From: an uncultured Flavobacteriaceae bacterium
Lineage (GTDB): Bacteria > Bacteroidota > Bacteroidia > Flavobacteriales > Flavobacteriaceae
Direction: 5' to 3'
Assembly: GCA_947502635.1 (NCBI GenBank)
Contig: CANNAN010000003.1
Span: 372,001 to 436,000 of the forward strand
DNA: 64,000 nucleotides
Shown here: piece after piece, positions 26,372 to 34,314 of the stretch
How positions within the stretch are numbered: the first letter of the stretch is position 1
How the letters are laid out: the number at the start of each line of letters is the position of its first letter
Notes under the pieces: generated by a model
What the model was told of the DNA's origin: nothing
What the model saw: the letters and a program-made list of their open reading frames with translations, nothing else
Databases searched by the model: none
Translations under genes and position numbers: made by a program

Positions 26372-29101
26372 ATGAAAATAAAACAAATTGCTGTTTCATT
26401 TAAGTGGAAACAGTTTTCAAAAAGAAGTATTTTTTTAATGAAATTATCTTGTACTATTTATCTAGTATGTTGTATTCAACTTATAGCACTTACTAGCTTT
26501 TCTCAAAATAAAGTAACCTTAAGGTTAGAGAATACTTCTTTAAAATCGATTCTTAATCAAATAGAGTCACAAACCAATTATAATTTTGTATTTAATAATG
26601 ATGAAATAGATGTACAGCAAATGTTTAGCATCAATGTTCAAGAAAAAGACATTGCCTCAACAATAGATTTATTATTATATAATACGAAAATTAAATACAA
26701 GATCCGTAATGAGCTTGTTATTCTTTCCAGTCAAAAAAGCGAAAGATATACTATAAGTGGTACTATAAAGGATGCCACTACAGGAGAGACTTTACTTGGA
26801 GCAAATGTTTTTGTAAAAGGAGAAAACAAAGGTGCGACAACCAATGAATATGGGTTTTATTCTTTAACACTACCTGAAAGAGGTTACACTTTGCAGATTT
26901 CCTATTTGGGATATACTTCAAAAGAAGTTCCTATTGAGTTGAATAGTAATTTAAAACGGAATTTTGAGCTCCAGCCTTCATCGAATGAATTAGAAGAAAT
27001 TATAATCACGTCCGAGACTAAAAGCAAGAGTCAGGTGCATAATGTTTTATCGGGAGTAAACAATTTAAAAGTAACAGACATTAAACAATTGCCCGCTTTT
27101 TTTGGAGAACCAGACATAAACAGGGCAATACTCACACAGCCAGGGGTTTCATCGGTAGGAGAAGGTACAGCAGGTTTTAATGTAAGAGGCGGAAATATAG
27201 ATCAAAATCTCACTTTGTTAGATGAGGCCCCGATGTATATCTCTTCACATTTATTCGGATTCTTTTCTGTAGTAAATGCAGATGCTATAAAAGACATTAC
27301 CTTATATAAAGGAGGGATACCTGCAAGATATGGAGGCAGAGCCTCTTCTGTATTAGATATTAGACAAAAAGAAGGGAATACAAAAGCGTTTAAAGGGGAA
27401 GGAGGTTTGGGAACCATCTTTTCTCGACTCACTGTTGAGGGACCATTGATAAAAGAAAAACTGAATTTTCTGGTCTCAGGCCGTAGATCGTATTTTGATA
27501 TATTTCTTCCCCTTGGTGGTGAAGATCTGGAAGGCACCAAACTGTTTTTCTATGATTTGAATACCAAGTTGTCATGGCATATAAATGATAATAATAAATT
27601 GTATGTATCTGGCTATTTTGGAGCAGACGTAATAAAGCTAGACGATACAACTAAAGAAGAACCTTCTAATAATACCGAATCTTCTAATGAACCAAGTGGA
27701 TCTATTGATTTTCAATGGAAGAATACCACAGCAACCATACGATGGAATCATCTTTTTTCAGATAAATTGTTCATGAATTTATCAACGATCTATAGTAGTT
27801 ATAAATATGCTTTGATTTCTCAAAATGATAATGGCGGGTTTATTCCTAATGCACAAAGCTTTAAGTGGAATTCTGGAGTAGAAAATTGGATAATAAAGCC
27901 CGATTTTACTTATTATTCAAACCCTGGTACAAAAATGAGGTTTGGAATAAACAGTACCCTTTATAAGTTTACCCCAGCCAAATTATCTAGTAAAGAAGCG
28001 GGTTTAAACCCTGAAAGTCTTGATGTTGATAGGGGTATAGAAATAGCACCTTATTATGAAATAGAAAAAAAATGGGATAAATTATCTTTTAATATTGGTA
28101 TGCGCTATTCTTGGTTTGGGAATCTAGGCCCCAATACAGTTTCGCTTTACAATCCTAATTTTCCTTTGACGGTGAATACTATTACAGAAACAAAAACATA
28201 TAAAAAAGGGGATATTGTTAAAAGCTATTCTGGGTTTGAACCTCGTTTTTCTTTAAAGTATGATTTAAGCGACCGAAAAGCATTTAAAATAGGTTATAAC
28301 AGAACATTTCAATATATCCATTTAATATCTAATACAGCTGCTGCACTACCTTTTGATATATGGAAACCTTCGGGAACTTATATAAAACCACTGGAGGTTA
28401 ATCAAGTGTCGGGTGGTTATGCATATGATACGTCTGATAAAAAATATAATGTGTTTATAGAAGCTTATTATAAGACTTTCAAAAATTTTGTAGAATATAA
28501 AAATGGTGCCGATTTATTTATTAATGAGAATATAGAAACACAATTGCTTCCTGCTGAAGGTTATGCTTATGGCTTAGAGTTGGGAGGTTATAAGAACAGA
28601 GGAAAGCTAACAGGAAACTTCAATTACACCTATTCTGTTTCCAAAAGAAAAACGACAAGTGCATTTGGTATAGATAATATAAATAATGGGAAGTACTATC
28701 CTTCAAATTATGACAGACCTCACCTCCTCAATATTAGTGCAAATTATGATTTGGGAAAGAAATGGGATCTAGGGGCATTTTTTACTTATCAAACAGGCAG
28801 GCCCAATACAGTACCTACAGGTAGGTTGGTTATTGAAGGCAGTCCTTATTTAACCTACTCAGATAGGAATGCCTTTCGAATTCCAGATACACATAGAATG
28901 GACATTTCCTTTACATATAAACCAATTGGTAATTCCAATACAAAATGGCAGGGTAGTTGGAACTTCGGACTTTATAACGTGTATGGTAGTCCGAATGCTT
29001 TTTCTGTGTTTTCTACCTTCCAGAACAATCAATTAAAAACGTTTAAATTTTCGGTATTAGGGGCTCCGATACCTTTTATAGCGTATAACTTCAAATTTTA
29101 A
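26372..29101 (+). CDS. TonB-dependent outer-membrane receptor with STN domain
   Basis: 909 aa. A signal anchor (~20-45) is followed by an STN/secretin N-terminal domain (~48-125: VTLRLENTSLKSILNQIESQTNYNF), the part that talks to FecR. Next are a carboxypeptidase-regulatory-like domain (~130-210), a plug (~225-335: NRAILTQPGVSSVGEGTAGFNVRGGNIDQNLTLLDEAPMY) and a 22-strand-type barrel to the end. It forms a signalling transporter with the upstream FecI/FecR pair. There is no SusD gene; the next gene encodes a DUF4249 lipoprotein instead, which replaces SusD in a known subset of such loci. The ligand is not deducible. Confidence 0.92.
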   Translation: MKIKQIAVSFKWKQFSKRSIFLMKLSCTIYLVCCIQLIALTSFSQNKVTLRLENTSLKSILNQIESQTNYNFVFNNDEIDVQQMFSINVQEKDIASTIDLLLYNTKIKYKIRNELVILSSQKSERYTISGTIKDATTGETLLGANVFVKGENKGATTNEYGFYSLTLPERGYTLQISYLGYTSKEVPIELNSNLKRNFELQPSSNELEEIIITSETKSKSQVHNVLSGVNNLKVTDIKQLPAFFGEPDINRAILTQPGVSSVGEGTAGFNVRGGNIDQNLTLLDEAPMYISSHLFGFFSVVNADAIKDITLYKGGIPARYGGRASSVLDIRQKEGNTKAFKGEGGLGTIFSRLTVEGPLIKEKLNFLVSGRRSYFDIFLPLGGEDLEGTKLFFYDLNTKLSWHINDNNKLYVSGYFGADVIKLDDTTKEEPSNNTESSNEPSGSIDFQWKNTTATIRWNHLFSDKLFMNLSTIYSSYKYALISQNDNGGFIPNAQSFKWNSGVENWIIKPDFTYYSNPGTKMRFGINSTLYKFTPAKLSSKEAGLNPESLDVDRGIEIAPYYEIEKKWDKLSFNIGMRYSWFGNLGPNTVSLYNPNFPLTVNTITETKTYKKGDIVKSYSGFEPRFSLKYDLSDRKAFKIGYNRTFQYIHLISNTAAALPFDIWKPSGTYIKPLEVNQVSGGYAYDTSDKKYNVFIEAYYKTFKNFVEYKNGADLFINENIETQLLPAEGYAYGLELGGYKNRGKLTGNFNYTYSVSKRKTTSAFGIDNINNGKYYPSNYDRPHLLNISANYDLGKKWDLGAFFTYQTGRPNTVPTGRLVIEGSPYLTYSDRNAFRIPDTHRMDISFTYKPIGNSNTKWQGSWNFGLYNVYGSPNAFSVFSTFQNNQLKTFKFSVLGAPIPFIAYNFKF

Positions 29102-29106
29102 ATTAT

Positions 29107-29949
29107 ATGAAATCAATATATAAAATATCAATATACTTTTTAGTGTTACTCATACTCACGGACTGTGTGAGTGAAATTCCGAATGCTTCTAACTTTGAAC
29201 CTCAAGTATTCATTTCAGGTTTTCTTACAGATGGAGCAGAACATGTTACCATTAAAATACAACGAACGGTTTCTGTTGAGAATGAGAATTTAGACCCTAT
29301 TAATGATGCTCAAATTTTGTTATATACTAAAGATGCATCAGGGAACAGTGAATTAGTTACGAGTTCTTTTAATGTTTCAAATGGAACTTATAGTAGCGCA
29401 GATACGGTAGTATCTATTATTGGAAATACTTATTGGGTAGAAATAATATTAGCGGATGGTACTACTTTTAAATCGGACGAAGAAATATTGAAAGAAGCCA
29501 TTACTATTAAGGATATTGAAATTACAAACGAACTAAATAGAGTCATTTTTGCAGATCCCCTAGCCGATACTAATTTTTATTTAATAAATTTTCTGTTTTA
29601 TAATAATAATGGATCCTTAACCCTTAAAGTAAACGAGCTTACCAATGATGTTCTTTTTAATGGAAACGATAGTGCTACTTTCGATTCTACAGAATTCCTT
29701 GTTAATAATCCACAGGAAGTACGTGTGAATATTTCAAATCTCAATTTTAATACGTATCAATACTACCTTAATCAATTTGCTCAATTTGAAAATCAAATAA
29801 CAAATGCAGGTAGTGAAAATGATCCAGGTCAATTATTTTTGCCGCCACCTGCAAATTTAACAGGAAATATCATGAATATATCAAATAATACAAGAGCTCT
29901 TGGTTTTTTTGGAGTTCAGGCAACGACCCTATTTTCAAAGCGTTTTTAA
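29107..29949 (+). CDS. DUF4249 lipoprotein
   Basis: 280 aa, starting 5 bp after the receptor gene. The signal peptide ends in a lipobox (LILTDC). The body is beta-rich, with the DUF4249 opening EPQVFISGFLTDGAEHVTIKIQRT, then INDAQILLY and TYWVEIILADGTTF. It ends with the family's closing strand (ALGFFGVQATT). The length is at the short end for the family. DUF4249 proteins are encoded next to TonB receptors lacking SusD and probably form their extracellular lid. Its function here is inferred from this pairing. Confidence 0.85.
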   Translation: MKSIYKISIYFLVLLILTDCVSEIPNASNFEPQVFISGFLTDGAEHVTIKIQRTVSVENENLDPINDAQILLYTKDASGNSELVTSSFNVSNGTYSSADTVVSIIGNTYWVEIILADGTTFKSDEEILKEAITIKDIEITNELNRVIFADPLADTNFYLINFLFYNNNGSLTLKVNELTNDVLFNGNDSATFDSTEFLVNNPQEVRVNISNLNFNTYQYYLNQFAQFENQITNAGSENDPGQLFLPPPANLTGNIMNISNNTRALGFFGVQATTLFSKRF

Positions 29950-30022
29950 AATTTAAATAAAATAACGTGAGTTTCATAATATAAATGATAAATCATTAAT
30001 TATCAATCAAATAAAATTTCCG

Positions 30023-30108
30023 ATTGTCATTCCGAACGAAGAATGAGGAAGAATCTCATTATTATGAGGTTTCTAATCGTTCGTTCCTCACGCTATCGAA
30101 ATGACAAT
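30023..30108. repeat. 86-bp inverted-repeat element, GTCATTCCGA family
   Basis: Begins ATTGTCATTCCGAACGAAG and ends CTATCGAAATGACAAT, so the outer 13 bp pair with one mismatch. Inner segments (GAACGAA/TTCGTTC) extend the structure. A related start, TGTCATTCTGAACGAAGTAA, lies at 45401. This kind of short palindromic intergenic repeat is common in Flavobacteria; it may act as an mRNA end. Confidence 0.7.
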
Positions 30109-30187
30109 TATTTGTTTTTTAACACTTTACATAGTCATATTAATCAAAGCCTATGTCGAGTTAAAATATAATAGCTAAATATTTATA

Positions 30188-30326
30188 GAGGCTGCATAAA
30201 AAGTAAGCTCAATGTTATATTGAACTTGTTGAAATGTATTAGATTTACTGATAGGTTGGTTAGTGTTGTTTTAGCGATTTCAACCAGATAATAAATCAAG
30301 TCTCAGAGCCTTTTTTAGACAGCCTC
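30188..30326. mobile_element. 139-bp MITE-like element with GAGGCTG termini
   Basis: Left end GAGGCTGCATAAAAAG and the inverted right end GAGGCTGTCTAAAAAAG form near-identical ~16-bp terminal inverted repeats. An internal dyad (GTTGAAAT / ATTTCAAC) is also present. GAGGCTGTCT-type termini occur on insertion sequences, so this is probably a non-autonomous derivative. No target duplication is clear and no coding capacity remains. Confidence 0.6.
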
Positions 30327-30364
30327 CTAATAGTCATTTCATTTAAAATCTTTGATGAAGGTTC

Positions 30365-31108
30365 TTATTCGCTCAGGTATTGATTTGGTATATTTTTAAG
30401 GGAATACGCTATACCGTATTTTTTTCTTATCAGTTTTTGCACAATCCTAGAAATAGTCTTTTCGTCTCTATGCATTTGAGGTAAAAGCCCAAACATAGCA
30501 TAGTTTATTGGGTTTGTTGATGGAATTAAGGTTTCCCATGGAAAACCTTCGCCCCAGATGATACCTTGCACCGTATAACTTAAATCGGGATTGTAGGACA
30601 ATAAAAAATTCAACATGTCGATAGAATTATTATTGTTTTGATTCACTGTATGGAAAATAGGCGTTTGTCCACCAAAACCATTTTTATCGATACCTGCTTT
30701 TACATCTATATGCATTCCATATTTAATCAAAACTTTGGCACATTCAAGATGATTAAATTCGGCGCAAACATGAAGTAAAGACACTTCTGTTAAAGGTGTA
30801 TAAGCACACTCTAAGTTTATTTTTTTGTTAATAATTTCTTGATTTGTAGAAAGGAGTTTTTCTAGTTCTGGCGCATTGTCTACTAAAACTAAGCGTAAGG
30901 CTTTATTTTCAAATTTAAGACCATAATCAATAAATAATTTGATACATGCTTTAAACCTTGGGCTTCTTGTATACATACCAACCATTAGGTCAATGAGCGG
31001 TTTCCCATTGTATTCCGAATTTGGATCTAATCCTTTTTCAAAACATGTTTTAATTCCTTGAACAGAATGAAGTTCAAGGTGATGAGATGCTTCTTTAAAT
31101 AAGTCCAT
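30365..31108 (-). CDS. ankyrin-repeat protein
   Basis: 247 aa, no signal peptide. Ankyrin-type helix-turn-helix units are visible: YTPLTEVSLLHVCAEFNHLECAKVLIKYGMHIDVKA (about 108-143), then GGQTPIFHTVNQNNNNSIDMLNFLLSYNPDLSY, with less conserved units before (VLVDNAPELEKLLS). The C-terminal 40 residues are basic and helical. Function is protein-protein interaction; partner unknown. It lies alone on the minus strand after a MITE-like element. Confidence 0.8.
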   Translation of the reverse strand: MDLFKEASHHLELHSVQGIKTCFEKGLDPNSEYNGKPLIDLMVGMYTRSPRFKACIKLFIDYGLKFENKALRLVLVDNAPELEKLLSTNQEIINKKINLECAYTPLTEVSLLHVCAEFNHLECAKVLIKYGMHIDVKAGIDKNGFGGQTPIFHTVNQNNNNSIDMLNFLLSYNPDLSYTVQGIIWGEGFPWETLIPSTNPINYAMFGLLPQMHRDEKTISRIVQKLIRKKYGIAYSLKNIPNQYLSE

Positions 31109-31183
31109 TTTTTGAATTAAGATTTTTTTGTAATAATGTATCGACAGAATAAAAAGAACCTTGTAGTTTTAGTTAACTTTAAA

Positions 31184-31336
31184 TCAATCCAAAGCATTTT
31201 TGGTAACAAACCATCTCCAGCCAATAATAGCCATTTGTAGTTTATTTGCTTTAGCTAAATCTAATCGTTGTTTAGAATAACTTGGTAAGATTCTTTTGTT
31301 AACCTTCGCTAAAAATTTAAATACTTGCTTTTGCAT
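31184..31336 (-). CDS. 50-aa basic small protein
   Basis: 50 codons from the ATG at 31336 to the TGA at 31184-31186. Lys/Arg-rich, with KQVFKFLAKVNKRILPSYSK, then LAKANKLQMAIIGWRWFVTK and the end NALD. This pattern matches a conserved tiny protein of Flavobacteriia that databases often label SsrA-binding protein, although it is far too short for SmpB. Its real function is unknown. The regular codon pattern and the terminal NALD support it as a real gene. Confidence 0.7.
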   Translation of the reverse strand: MQKQVFKFLAKVNKRILPSYSKQRLDLAKANKLQMAIIGWRWFVTKNALD

Positions 31337-31878
31337 TTTATAAAAATAGTAAAACTTATTCTAGACTAAGTTCTACATTTAGAGAAATCATAATATAATT
31401 GAAATAACAATGAGTACAATATCAATTATAATTTTGGCAAGTGAGATCATATTTTTAGGTTTTAAAGGTTATTAAATAAGTTATACATATCAATGTTTTC
31501 TGAAGATATATATTTACCAATATGTTCACCAAACGTTTTAATGAAAATCAATGAAATTGCATATAAATTTGTAAGTAAAAAAATAGAATTGATTTCTGTA
31601 TTGGAGTGACTGTCTATGTTGGAGTTTTAATTTGAAACTTTAAAAGAGGTTTTTTGTTTCAAAATAGAATAATTGTAGGGGTGTTTTGTGTGCTTTTTAA
31701 ATTATCAAAGCAAAATTTGTTGCAAAAAGCACGTTTTTTGTCAGTTTCATCTTTTTTTAATTGAAGAATGTAAAAAAGAATTCAGTATGAAGTCCCTTAA
31801 ATTTTATAGTTTTTAAAAAAGATTTCACTTTCAGATTTTCGTTATCATTTATAGTATCTTCGCAAAAAAAATATTTTT
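31337..31878. other. 542-bp gap before the CaCA exchanger gene
   Basis: AT-rich. One short plus-strand ORF (31493-31609, 38 codons, MFSEDIYLPICSPNV...) is possible but has no recognisable features. The segment just before 31879 contains TATAGTATCTTCGC, similar to flavobacterial -7 regions, and probably holds the exchanger promoter. Confidence 0.4.
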
Positions 31879-32823
31879 ATGAGTATACTTTGGGTTATCC
31901 TTGGTTTTACATTATTAGTAATAGGCGGGGAGTTTTTGGTGCGTTCATCGGTTGCATTATCATTTAAGTTTAGTATCTCTAAAATGGTAATAGGCATGAC
32001 GGTGGTGTCTTTTGCGACCTCGGCACCAGAGCTATTGGTGAGTTTGCAAGCTGCATTGTCAGGATCGCCAGCCATCGCAATAAACAACGTAGTGGGGTCC
32101 AATATTGCAAATATAGGTTTGGTGTTGGGTATTACAGCTATGGTAGGAACGATAGCAGTAGATAAATCATTTTATAAACTTAACTGGCCCGTTATGATGG
32201 TTTTCTCAATAGTTCTTTATTATTTTCTAAAAAATGATAATGTACTTACGGCTATAGAAGGAGGTATTTTATTTATAGGGCTTATCCTCTTTTTATATAT
32301 ATTAATTAGAAGTGCAAGAAAAGATACAACCGTAGAGAAAGTAGATGAATCTTTAGCAGTAGTTTCAAATTTTAAAATAATTCTTTGGTTAGCTATTGGA
32401 GCTACCGCTTTATATTTTGGAAGTGAATGGTTGGTAGAAGGATCAAAAGAGATTGCGCGTTCGGTAGGAGTTAGTGAAGCTGTAATTGGTGTGTCTTTAA
32501 TTGCCATAGGGACTAGTGTTCCAGAATTAGCAGCATCTGTTATTGCAGCTGCAAAGCAAGAAAAAGCCATTTCTTTAGGTAATTTAATAGGTTCTAATAT
32601 TTTTAATATTGCCTCAGTTTTAGGTTTAACAGCTATGGTAAAACCAATCACAGTTACAGAACCTCAAATACTATCCAATGATATTTTTTGGATGTTAGGT
32701 TTCAGTTTTATTTTAATACCAATAATATTTTTACCAAAGCGATTACAGATAAGCAGAGCAAAAGGATTCTTTTTAGTGTTTGCATATGGTGCTTTTATGT
32801 TTTTAATATTTACCAGAGGGTAG
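31879..32823 (+). CDS. CaCA-family Na+/Ca2+ exchanger (YrbG-like)
   Basis: 314 aa inner-membrane protein with about ten helices and the two inverted alpha repeats of the family. Repeat one has VIGMTVVSFATSAPELLVS...NVVGSNIANIGLVLG; repeat two has VIGVSLIAIGTSVPELAAS...NLIGSNIFNIASVLG. The acidic residues in the two PEL motifs are the cation-binding positions. It exports Ca2+ in exchange for Na+ or H+. A terminator shared with the convergent glutamine synthetase gene lies downstream. Confidence 0.95.
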   Translation: MSILWVILGFTLLVIGGEFLVRSSVALSFKFSISKMVIGMTVVSFATSAPELLVSLQAALSGSPAIAINNVVGSNIANIGLVLGITAMVGTIAVDKSFYKLNWPVMMVFSIVLYYFLKNDNVLTAIEGGILFIGLILFLYILIRSARKDTTVEKVDESLAVVSNFKIILWLAIGATALYFGSEWLVEGSKEIARSVGVSEAVIGVSLIAIGTSVPELAASVIAAAKQEKAISLGNLIGSNIFNIASVLGLTAMVKPITVTEPQILSNDIFWMLGFSFILIPIIFLPKRLQISRAKGFFLVFAYGAFMFLIFTRG

Positions 32824-32955
32824 TTTATTTAAACCTGCATCTGCATTAAAATTTAGAAGCGAAGGTTAATACAGTAAAGTAAATAAGTTTAGCAGTCGTT
32901 TTAATCTATAATAGATTTTCTGTTTTCTAATAGTTTAATTAAGAGGTAAACGCAT

Positions 32956-32992
32956 AAAAAAGGGCTTGCAATTATTTTGCAAGCCCTTTTTT
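32956..32992. terminator. bidirectional terminator between exchanger and glutamine synthetase genes
   Basis: AAAAGGGCTTGCAA and TTGCAAGCCCTTTT form a 14-bp perfect stem with a 5-nt loop. A-runs and T-runs on both sides serve both convergent genes. Confidence 0.9.
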
Positions 32993-33022
32993 ATTATGAA
33001 CAAAACTAGTTGGTTTGATTTA

Positions 33023-34039
33023 TTAAACGTTAGCGGATTTAACAGTTTTAATAATTCTACCAGCAATTTTGTATGGATCTCCGTTTGAAGCAGGTCTTCT
33101 GTCTTCTAACCAGCCTTTCCATCCTTTTTCTACAGTAATAATAGGAATACGAATAGAAGCTCCTCTATCTGATACTCCATAAGAGAAATCAGTAATAGAA
33201 GCTGTTTCGTGTAAACCAGTTAAACGTTGGTCGTTAAACTCACCGTATACTTCAATGTGTTCTTTAGTAACAGGTCTAAACGCTTCACATATTTTCTCGT
33301 AAGTTTCTTGAGAACCACAAGTTCTTAAAGTGGTATTAGAGAAGTTTGCGTGCATACCAGATCCATTCCAATCACCTTTTACTGGTTTTGGGTGGTATTC
33401 AATATAGTATCCGTATTGTTCTGTTAATCTGTCTAGTAAATATCTTGCAATCCAGATTTCATCTCCAGCTTTCTTAGCGCCTTTAGCAAATAATTGGAAT
33501 TCCCATTGACCACTAGCAACTTCTTGGTTGATACCTTCAAAGTTTAAACCAGCATCAATACATAAATTAGCATGCTCTTCTACGAAATCTCTACCATGTG
33601 TGTTTCTTCCGCCAACAGAGCAGTAGTACATACCTTGTGGTCCAGGATATCCTCCAATTGGGAATCCTAAAGGTAATTGTGTATCTGTGTCCATGATAAA
33701 ATATTCTTGCTCAAATCCAAACCAGAAATCATTGTCATCATCATCAATACCAGCTCTACCGTTAGATTCGTGTGGTGTTCCATCTGCATTTAAAACCTCA
33801 GTCATTACTAAGTATCCGTTTACACGAGCAGGATCTGGATATATCGCAACAGGTTTTAATAAACAGTCAGAAGATCCACCTTCAGCTTGTTGTGTTGATG
33901 ATCCATCAAAAGACCAGTTTCCTATCTCGTCTAATGTACCTTTGAAATTTTCGTGCTCTTCTACCTTCGTTTTACTTCTCAAATTTTGAGTTGGCTTGTA
34001 GCCATCTAACCAAAGATATTCTAATTTAATTTTTGCCAT
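33023..34039 (-). CDS. glutamine synthetase, GSII-like (eukaryotic-type short form)
   Basis: 338 aa. It condenses glutamate and ammonia using ATP. Short length and motifs match GSII-type enzymes: WSFDGSSTQQAEGGSSDCLL (beta-grasp domain, nucleotide/metal contact), GFEQEYFI (metal-binding Glu), PVKGDWNGSGMHANFS and RGASIRIP. It is divergent from a GSIII gene 275 bp away, so the cell carries two ammonia-assimilating enzymes under a shared upstream region, probably nitrogen-regulated. Confidence 0.92.
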   Translation of the reverse strand: MAKIKLEYLWLDGYKPTQNLRSKTKVEEHENFKGTLDEIGNWSFDGSSTQQAEGGSSDCLLKPVAIYPDPARVNGYLVMTEVLNADGTPHESNGRAGIDDDDNDFWFGFEQEYFIMDTDTQLPLGFPIGGYPGPQGMYYCSVGGRNTHGRDFVEEHANLCIDAGLNFEGINQEVASGQWEFQLFAKGAKKAGDEIWIARYLLDRLTEQYGYYIEYHPKPVKGDWNGSGMHANFSNTTLRTCGSQETYEKICEAFRPVTKEHIEVYGEFNDQRLTGLHETASITDFSYGVSDRGASIRIPIITVEKGWKGWLEDRRPASNGDPYKIAGRIIKTVKSANV

Positions 34040-34314
34040 AATGAATATTTTATGAATGAAATTTTAATAATATTCACAAATATAAATTATTATATAAATA
34101 GTTTATATTTATGGGGGGTATTTTAGTATAAGTATTAGTTATTTTTATTTATACCCCATTATTTTAAGGATTATTTTAAAAAAAGAGTATTATTTTATAT
34201 AAAAATTGTAAAAATGTTAACAATAAATTTTCGTGTTTTCATGTTTTTATTGGTTTAGCTACTTATTTTTGCATTAATAATATAATCATTACCAAACCTA
34301 ATTAATTTCTGAAA

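Noticed and set aside
32220-32651. 143-codon antisense ORF inside the CaCA exchanger gene
   Set aside because: It lies wholly inside a well-conserved gene and has a low-complexity Ile/Lys/Ser composition; a reading-frame shadow.
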